From an uncultured Ideonella sp. (GTDB lineage Bacteria; Pseudomonadota; Gammaproteobacteria; Burkholderiales; Burkholderiaceae), in assembly GCA_946479475.1 (NCBI GenBank), contig CAMLGG010000278.1, positions 1 to 6,754 on the forward strand: 6,754 nt of DNA. Reading direction: 5' to 3'. Below are positions 1 through 4,947 of this stretch, piece by piece; the first letter of the stretch is position 1, and every line of letters starts with the position of its first letter. The notes under the pieces are model-generated. The model worked only from the letters and a program-made list of their open reading frames with translations. It was not told the origin of the DNA and did no database searches. Made by a program: the position numbers and the translations under genes.

Positions 1-1
1 G

Positions 2-613
2 TTGGCGAAGCTGGCGCTCCGGCATCGCATGGCGGTGGCCACGGGCGCGCTCGTGGTCACGGCCGGCCTCGTGGGCACCGGCGTGGCGGCCCTGCAGGCG
101 CGGCGCGCCACCGAGGCCGCCCAGCAGGCTCAGGTGGTCAAGCAGTTCGTGATCGACGCCTTCCGGGCCAGCGTGCAGGACGACCCGCTGGCCGAGGGGG
201 GCGATGCGGGTTCGTTCGAGCGCATGCTCGAGCGCAACGCCCAGCTGATCGAGCGTGCGCAGGCACCGCGCCTGCAAGCCGAGCTCTACGGCACGGTGGC
301 GCGGGTGCTGATGGACCGCAAGAGCTTCGCCAAGGCCATCGTCTATGCGCGCAAGCAGGGCGAGGTGCTGGCCCGGATCCAGGCCGCGCCGCAGGAACAG
401 GCCGAGGCGGCGCTGCAGCTTTCCGAGGCGATGCTGGGCCAGGGCGATGCGAGCGGCGCAGCAGAGCAGGCCCGGCTCGCCCTGCAGCTGGCCGGCGATG
501 ACGAGGCGCTCGGGGCGCGGGTCCGCGAGCGGGTGGCCGCCATGCAGGAGGCGGCCAGCGCACCCGGCGCCTCGCAGCCACGCAGGGCCTTCACCGCCTC
601 GCCGGAACGCTGA
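2..613 (+). CDS. C-terminal part of a membrane-anchored Ser/Thr-kinase-like protein with a short TPR-like tail (N-terminus outside window)
   Basis: The frame is open from the first bases to a TGA at 611-613, giving 203 visible residues. It has no credible start (the first codon is an internal TTG), so the N-terminus lies off the left edge. Visible residues 10-31 form one hydrophobic, Ala/Val/Gly-rich membrane helix preceded by basic residues (RHR). An Ala/Gln/Arg-rich helix and the motif VVKQFVIDAFR (45-55) follow, then amphipathic Ala/Leu-rich helices that look like one or two degenerate TPR units (about 89-182) and a short disordered end. This juxtamembrane pattern is what I know from proteobacterial Ser/Thr kinases, where the cytoplasmic kinase domain precedes the membrane helix and a periplasmic TPR tail follows. 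The kinase domain itself is not visible, so that part is inferred. The protein is a clear paralogue of the one at 4948-6754 but ends about 400 residues earlier. Its last 23 bp overlap the end of the opposing sensor gene. Another TPR-bearing signalling protein cannot be excluded. Confidence 0.72.
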   Translation: MAKLALRHRMAVATGALVVTAGLVGTGVAALQARRATEAAQQAQVVKQFVIDAFRASVQDDPLAEGGDAGSFERMLERNAQLIERAQAPRLQAELYGTVARVLMDRKSFAKAIVYARKQGEVLARIQAAPQEQAEAALQLSEAMLGQGDASGAAEQARLALQLAGDDEALGARVRERVAAMQEAASAPGASQPRRAFTASPER

Positions 614-2051
614 GCGTCAGGCGGTTGCCGCCACCGGGCAGGCGCGCCAGTTCGACCTTGCCGCCGCAGGCGGCGAGGCCGTCGTGGATCTGGGCCAGCC
701 GCTCGCGGGCCGAATCGGACTCCTCGCTGCGGCCGTTGTCGGTGATCAGCACCCGCAGCTCTTCGCCCCCCTCCGGCAGGTGCAGGTGCACCGCGGCCTC
801 CGAGGCATCGGAGCAGGAGGCGAGGTAGGAGAGCGCCCCCTGCATCGCCCGGTGCAGGGGGAGGGCGCGCTCGCCGACCGCCAGGCCGAAGCCGTGGTCG
901 CGCTGCACACTGAGCCGGCATCCGGGATGGGCGCGTGCGCACTCGGCCATGAGCTCGTCCAGCGCCGCCTCGACGCTGCCGCTGCCGTCCACGATGCGAT
1001 GGCGCAGGGGCTCGGTCAGGTTCGCGCCGACGGTGTCCAGCTGCTCGGCCAGCGCCATGAGGTGCAGCGTGGTGCGATGCGCGCGGCCGCGCTCCTCATC
1101 GTCCTCGGCGGCCTCGGCCAGGCGGGCCGCGTGGCGCGCGCACAGGCGCACGGCCGACAGCGCCGCATCGAAGCGGCCGACGATGCGGCGGGCCATCCTT
1201 TCGTGCTGCAGCGCCTCGGCCGGCGGCGGCGCGGCCGGCAGGCTGGCCGGCAGGCTGGGCGAGCCTGCGTCGCTGGCCGGCGCACCCGTCGGCGTGCCGC
1301 CCAGCGTGCTGTTGCGGGCCGCCAGTGCCTCCGCCAGTTCGGCCAGGGCGCCGCGCACCCGCTTGAGCTCGGCGCCGACCATCGGCCCGTCCAGCGGTTC
1401 GTAGCGCCCCTCGACCAGGCCGCGCAGCCCCTCCCTCAGCACGACGAGCGACGTCCTCAGGCGCCGGGCCAGGACGATCACGCCCAGCAGCCCGGCGAGC
1501 GCGGCGGCGGCAATGACCCCCAGCTGCAGCGCGAAGGACCGCCGCTCGGCGGCCAGCAGCGCATCCGGGGTCATGGTGACGCGCACGTAGCCGGCCACCG
1601 GGCCCAGCCGGAAGGTGGGCTGCACCTCCTCCGGCATCGAGACATGCGGCGCCGGGGTGTCGAAGAAATCGATGTCCGGCACGCTGGAGCGCACCGGCAG
1701 CTCGGCCGAGGGAAGGCCGGCGGCCAGCGGCGTGCCGGGCAGCGAGACGAAGGGCTTGCGCGACGCGTCCAGGATGTCGATGGCCGCGATCGCGGGGTCG
1801 TGCCTCAGCAACTCCCGCACCGACCGGTCCAGCGCCGCCGCGTTGCCCGAGATCAGGCCGTACTCGCTCGCCTCCGCGAGCGCCGAGGCGACCAGGGCCG
1901 CGCGGCCCTGCAGCTCCTGCCGCAGGCGCTCCTCGGCGCCGGCGTGCGTCCAGCCGGTGACGGCGAGCAGGGCGAACGCCGGCAGCACCGCGGCCGCGAC
2001 GAGCAGGCCGACCAGGCTGGAGGTGAAACGCGGGCGACCTGTCATCGTCAT
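591..2051 (-). CDS. Membrane sensor with sCache-like periplasmic domain, HAMP and a degenerate histidine-kinase core
   Basis: This 486-residue inner-membrane protein has two membrane helices (about 12-34 and 173-196). They flank a periplasmic domain carrying ASEYGLISGN at 61-70, a pattern I associate with BarA-type sensor regions (PF09984, sCache_4). A HAMP-like segment (about 196-248), an Ala/Pro/Ser linker (250-280) and a C-terminal region laid out like a NarL/DegS-type histidine kinase follow. The catalytic signatures are eroded. The dimerisation helix reads ARRIVGRFDAALSAV (287-301), so the usual ELHD box aligns with RIVG (Val291 in place of His). The N-box region is GALSYL (405-410), without the usual Asn. 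The G1 box is TDNGRS (437-442), keeping Asp and the first Gly but losing the second. The final GGKVELARLPGGGNRLTLSV block still fits an HATPase end. I infer a pseudokinase or ligand-responsive scaffold. ATG at 2051 overlaps the upstream TGA as ATGA; a second ATG lies two codons on. There is no Shine-Dalgarno, so translational coupling is likely. No response regulator is adjacent. Confidence 0.85.
   Translation of the reverse strand: MTMTGRPRFTSSLVGLLVAAAVLPAFALLAVTGWTHAGAEERLRQELQGRAALVASALAEASEYGLISGNAAALDRSVRELLRHDPAIAAIDILDASRKPFVSLPGTPLAAGLPSAELPVRSSVPDIDFFDTPAPHVSMPEEVQPTFRLGPVAGYVRVTMTPDALLAAERRSFALQLGVIAAAALAGLLGVIVLARRLRTSLVVLREGLRGLVEGRYEPLDGPMVGAELKRVRGALAELAEALAARNSTLGGTPTGAPASDAGSPSLPASLPAAPPPAEALQHERMARRIVGRFDAALSAVRLCARHAARLAEAAEDDEERGRAHRTTLHLMALAEQLDTVGANLTEPLRHRIVDGSGSVEAALDELMAECARAHPGCRLSVQRDHGFGLAVGERALPLHRAMQGALSYLASCSDASEAAVHLHLPEGGEELRVLITDNGRSEESDSARERLAQIHDGLAACGGKVELARLPGGGNRLTLSVPARR
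1233..1256 (-). repeat. Perfect 12-bp tandem duplication in the sensor linker (SLPA x2)
   Basis: The + strand unit GGCCGGCAGGCT occurs twice back to back (1233-1244 and 1245-1256). On the coding strand it gives Ser-Leu-Pro-Ala twice, inside the disordered Ala/Pro/Ser linker between the HAMP segment and the kinase-like core. The length is a multiple of three, so copy-number change would alter linker length without breaking the frame. Confidence 0.8.
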
Positions 2052-2980
2052 GCGGGGAAGTTGCCGAGTTCGCGCACCGACGCGTCGACCGTCACGTCGA
2101 GCGAGCGCGCCACCGAATCGTTGATGGCCACCCGCCAGTACAGCGGGTACTGCGGGTCGACGACCTGGCCCGCCATCAGGGCCTCGACCATGCCGGCGAG
2201 CTGTGCCGCCACGTCGTCGACCGTCGCGTACGCTGCCCCCAGCGTGCCCGCGCTCACCATCGCCTTGGAAAAGCCGATCACGCCCTGCCTTCGCCGGTAG
2301 GTGGACTCCAGCACCGCCCGCGCGACCTGGGCGTTGTAGAGCTCAGGGTCCGGCACGGCGAGGATCACGCTGGCCGAGGTGAGCGCCGCCAGGGCGCGGA
2401 CCGGATTGCCGCCGGCCTCGACCAGCTCGAAGGCGACGGCGAGGTCAGCCGCCGCGGCGGCCCGCTCGATCAAGGGCCGCAGGTGCTTCGTCGACGGGCT
2501 CAGCAGCACACCCACCAGCACCTTGCGCCGGTACAGGCGGCGGATCAGCTGCATCTGGGAGGTCGGCGAGGCCTCGGCGAAGATGGCGGTGGTGGCCTGG
2601 CTTCGGCGCACGGGGGTCGCGGCCGTCAGGCGGGCGTAGGTCTCGGAGGAGACGAAGGCCGAGACCAGCGGGCCGGCCACGTCGGCCTTGAGCGCGGCCT
2701 GGAGCGCGGCGGGCCCGACGGCCAGGTAGACGGCCGCGCCGCCCCGTGCCGCGAGCACATGCACGTCATCGGAGACCTGCGATCCGGGGAAGCGTTGCTT
2801 CAGCGCGGCGACGACCGGGCCTGCCCCCTCGGAAGCCGAGCCGAGGAGGATTCGCAGTTCGGCCGCGGCCGCCCACACCGGCAACGTCCAGCCCCAGGCC
2901 GCGGCCGCGCCGGCCAGCAGGCGCGCAGCGGCGCGCCGCCGGCCGGGCCGGGCGGGTGGCTTGGCCGCAGGGGCCTGCAT
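2048..2980 (-). CDS. Periplasmic substrate-binding protein, PF04392 (ABC_sub_bind)-like, without transporter partners
   Basis: This 310-residue exported protein has an N-terminus that is basic and proline-rich (PARPGRRR). An Ala-rich hydrophobic stretch ends in VWAAAAE, so a Sec signal peptide cleaved near residue 38-40 is likely; RRR is not a convincing Tat motif. The mature part has the two-lobed type I binding-protein look. The second lobe carries the hallmarks I know from PF04392: VLVGVLLSPSTKHLRPLI, then ILAVPDPELYN, then VIGFSKAMVSAGTLGAAY, and the terminal PLYWRVAINDSVARSLDV. Members usually bind small organic ligands for an ABC importer, but no permease or ATPase gene is present here. 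It sits between a TonB-dependent receptor and a sensor with a periplasmic domain, so delivering ligand to the sensor is a reasonable inference. ATG at 2980 is chosen because AGGTGA lies 8 nt upstream; an in-frame GTG at 2992 would add four residues. The ligand cannot be told from sequence. Confidence 0.86.
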   Translation of the reverse strand: MQAPAAKPPARPGRRRAAARLLAGAAAAWGWTLPVWAAAAELRILLGSASEGAGPVVAALKQRFPGSQVSDDVHVLAARGGAAVYLAVGPAALQAALKADVAGPLVSAFVSSETYARLTAATPVRRSQATTAIFAEASPTSQMQLIRRLYRRKVLVGVLLSPSTKHLRPLIERAAAAADLAVAFELVEAGGNPVRALAALTSASVILAVPDPELYNAQVARAVLESTYRRRQGVIGFSKAMVSAGTLGAAYATVDDVAAQLAGMVEALMAGQVVDPQYPLYWRVAINDSVARSLDVTVDASVRELGNFPA

Positions 2981-2988
2981 GGTCTTCG

Positions 2989-2994
2989 TCACCT
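2989..2994 (-). promoter_or_regulatory. Shine-Dalgarno AGGTGA deciding the start of the substrate-binding protein
   Basis: Read on the - strand, AGGTGA is followed by 8 nt and then ATG at 2980. It is the best ribosome-binding sequence near any start in the operon and favours the ATG over the GTG at 2992, which overlaps this motif and has only a weak GGA upstream. It lies in the 27-nt gap after the receptor's stop codon. Confidence 0.5.
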
Positions 2995-3007
2995 GTTTCC
3001 GGCCTGC

Positions 3008-4942
3008 TCAATAGGCCACTTGGAAGCTGACGAAGAAGGTGTCGGCCGTGCCGTCCTGGCCGAGCAGGTGGCCGTCCGGCGCCAGCAGGCGCAGGTGGTC
3101 CGCCCGGCGGTAGCTCAGCAGGGCCCGGCCGCGTGCCTCCTCCCAGCGAAGTTCCTTGGCGAGCACCAGGTCGGCCCGCCCGGCCGTCTGCGTCGACGTG
3201 TTGAGCCGCGTGGAGCCGTAGTAGGCCGCGGACGCGCGCCAGCCTTCGCCGAGGTCGACGCTGGTGCCGACCGAGGCCGACCAGGGCCGCGGCCGCGGGC
3301 CGCTCGTCGCCGGCCCGCTGTGGGACCCCTCGGTCATGGTCGATACGCCCACGAAGCCCGACCAGCGCTCGCCGATGTTGCCGGCCGCACGCGCCTCGAT
3401 GCCGTAGAACTCGCCGTGCGCAGGCTTGCCGGGGTCCTCAGGCGACCTGGCGAACCACACCCTTCCCTTCTGCCTCGTCCAGAACGCCCGCGCCTCGACC
3501 GTGGCGTCGGACTCCGGCAAGGTGAGCAGGTAGCCCACGTCCCAGGACTGCATCCGCTCCTGCGTGACGATGCCGGTGTTGCCGCCGAGCCGGAGAAGGT
3601 TGCCCTTGTCCGATGCCCAGTCGCCGACCGACCAGGCGGCCCGCAGCGTCTGCGCCGGCGTGACCCGCCAGTTCACGCCCGCCCGCATCGAGCGGTCGTG
3701 GTTGGCCGCCGCGCCATCGTCGACCGAGGCGCCGAGGTTGACGTTGACATCGCCGCTGGCAGGCCACTCCACCGCGCCGAAGACGCGCCTGAAGGCCGTC
3801 GACCAGCGCAGCAGCCCGGGGTCGCGCAGCCGCGCCTGCTCCTGCCGCCAGCCAACGCCGCCGACGATGCGCACGCCACTGTCGAACACATGGACATCCT
3901 GCAGCTCCAGCCGCATGCGGCGCTGGTAGGCGAGCGTGCCCGAACAGTCCTTGCCCTTCGCCGCGGGCATCTGCGTCGCCAGCGCGAATGCGGGCCCCTG
4001 CCCCGATGCGGTCTCCTCCGCGTCGCAACCCGTCGGGCGCAGGTCCTGCGTGTTGGCCCACTGGTCCAGGCGCAGGCCGAGCTGGTTGGAGGGCGCCAGT
4101 GCCCGCGTCCAGGCGACCTTGGCGTAGCCCGAGCGCAGGGTCTGCCGGTCCAGCGGGGGTGTCGCCTGCAGGTCGCCCTCGCGCTCGCCGTAGAGGTAGG
4201 CCATGTCGACCGCCAGGTTGGAGGCCGCGTCGAGGGACCAGGCACTGCGCAGCGTCATGCGGTCGAGCGTCAACGGGTCGGGCCGCGCGGTCGTGGCCCG
4301 GTCGTCGGTGATCTCGCCTCGCTGGCGGCGATGCAGCGTCAGCCGGACGGAGCCGGGGCCGAGGCTGAGGCCGGCGCGCGCGAGGATCCGCGTGGTGTCG
4401 TAGGCGCCGTAGGTGATGCGGCCGTAGCCGCGCTCGATGTCCGCAGGATGCTTGGTGACGACGTTGACGATCACCATCGTGACGGCGTCGCCGTATCCGG
4501 CCGTGCCCGGCCCTCGCGTCACCTCTATCCGCTCGACATCGTCGATGCTGACCGGCACGTCGGCCCAGTCGTCGTCCTCGGCGAGCGCCTCGGCGCCCAC
4601 CTCGACGCCGTCAATCAGCAGCGTCACGTGCGAAGGGCCGACGCTGGTCTTGGCAAGCTTGAGGTCGTAGTTCGCGCCGCCCAGGCGCTGCGGGCCGCCC
4701 CCGGCGACGACCCGCACCGCCTCCCCCACGCCGACGAAGCCGTAGCGGCCGAGCATCTCGGCGGTCAGCACCGTCACGCTCGCCGGCACGTCGCGCGGCG
4801 CCTGGCGCAGGTAGGTGGGCGTGAGCACCGGCTGCAGGCCGTCCGGCTCCGCCAGCGGGTCGTCGGCCCAGGCCTCCTGGGCACGCACGGGCGCGCAGGC
4901 GCCGGCCAGGGCCAGGCTGCCGATGAAGGCAAGGCGGTGCAT
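3008..4942 (-). CDS. TonB-dependent outer-membrane receptor, ligand unknown
   Basis: This 644-residue, full-length protein has a Sec signal peptide (MHRLAFIGSLALAGACAPVRA, cleavage likely before Gln22). LQPVLTPTYLRQ (36-47) resembles a TonB box and leads into a plug domain (about 48-165): DVPASVTVLTAEML, then HVTLLIDGVEVG, the D-DVERIEVTRGPGTAGYG motif and IVNVVTK. The rest alternates aromatic and polar residues as expected for a 22-strand beta-barrel, and it ends in the membrane-protein signature FFVSFQVAY with a C-terminal aromatic. Cys306 and Cys333 may form a disulfide in an extracellular loop. Such receptors use TonB-ExbBD energy (genes not here) to import siderophores, cobalamin, sugars or other ligands; nothing visible fixes the substrate. 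The start is only 5 nt after the upstream stop; an alternative GTG at 4951 would overlap that stop as GTGA but adds just three residues. Ribosome-binding signals are weak, so coupling to the upstream gene is likely. Confidence 0.93.
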   Translation of the reverse strand: MHRLAFIGSLALAGACAPVRAQEAWADDPLAEPDGLQPVLTPTYLRQAPRDVPASVTVLTAEMLGRYGFVGVGEAVRVVAGGGPQRLGGANYDLKLAKTSVGPSHVTLLIDGVEVGAEALAEDDDWADVPVSIDDVERIEVTRGPGTAGYGDAVTMVIVNVVTKHPADIERGYGRITYGAYDTTRILARAGLSLGPGSVRLTLHRRQRGEITDDRATTARPDPLTLDRMTLRSAWSLDAASNLAVDMAYLYGEREGDLQATPPLDRQTLRSGYAKVAWTRALAPSNQLGLRLDQWANTQDLRPTGCDAEETASGQGPAFALATQMPAAKGKDCSGTLAYQRRMRLELQDVHVFDSGVRIVGGVGWRQEQARLRDPGLLRWSTAFRRVFGAVEWPASGDVNVNLGASVDDGAAANHDRSMRAGVNWRVTPAQTLRAAWSVGDWASDKGNLLRLGGNTGIVTQERMQSWDVGYLLTLPESDATVEARAFWTRQKGRVWFARSPEDPGKPAHGEFYGIEARAAGNIGERWSGFVGVSTMTEGSHSGPATSGPRPRPWSASVGTSVDLGEGWRASAAYYGSTRLNTSTQTAGRADLVLAKELRWEEARGRALLSYRRADHLRLLAPDGHLLGQDGTADTFFVSFQVAY

Positions 4943-4947
4943 CGGCT

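Noticed and set aside
179..196. Shared DDPLAE residues (17 of 18 nt identical) between the left TPR protein and the receptor's N-terminus near 4848-4865
   Set aside because: The match is short, lies in unrelated protein contexts and uses codons that are common in this genome. Chance is the better explanation.
620..632. GGCGG-TTG-CCGCC hairpin just after the + strand stop at 613
   Set aside because: The stem is only 5 bp with a 3-nt loop and no T-run, and it lies inside conserved sensor coding sequence (GGGNRL). Too weak to call a terminator.
345..2300. Long open frame on the + strand opposite the sensor and binding-protein genes
   Set aside because: The translation is rich in Arg/Gly/Gln/Ala with no domain or membrane pattern. 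It is an antisense shadow caused by high GC; the - strand genes have recognisable families.
4879..4942. Possible lipoprotein signal (LAGAC) in the receptor's leader
   Set aside because: Position -3 before the Cys is Ala rather than the favoured Leu/Val/Ile, and a good signal peptidase I site (VRA before Gln) follows. TonB receptors are rarely lipoproteins.
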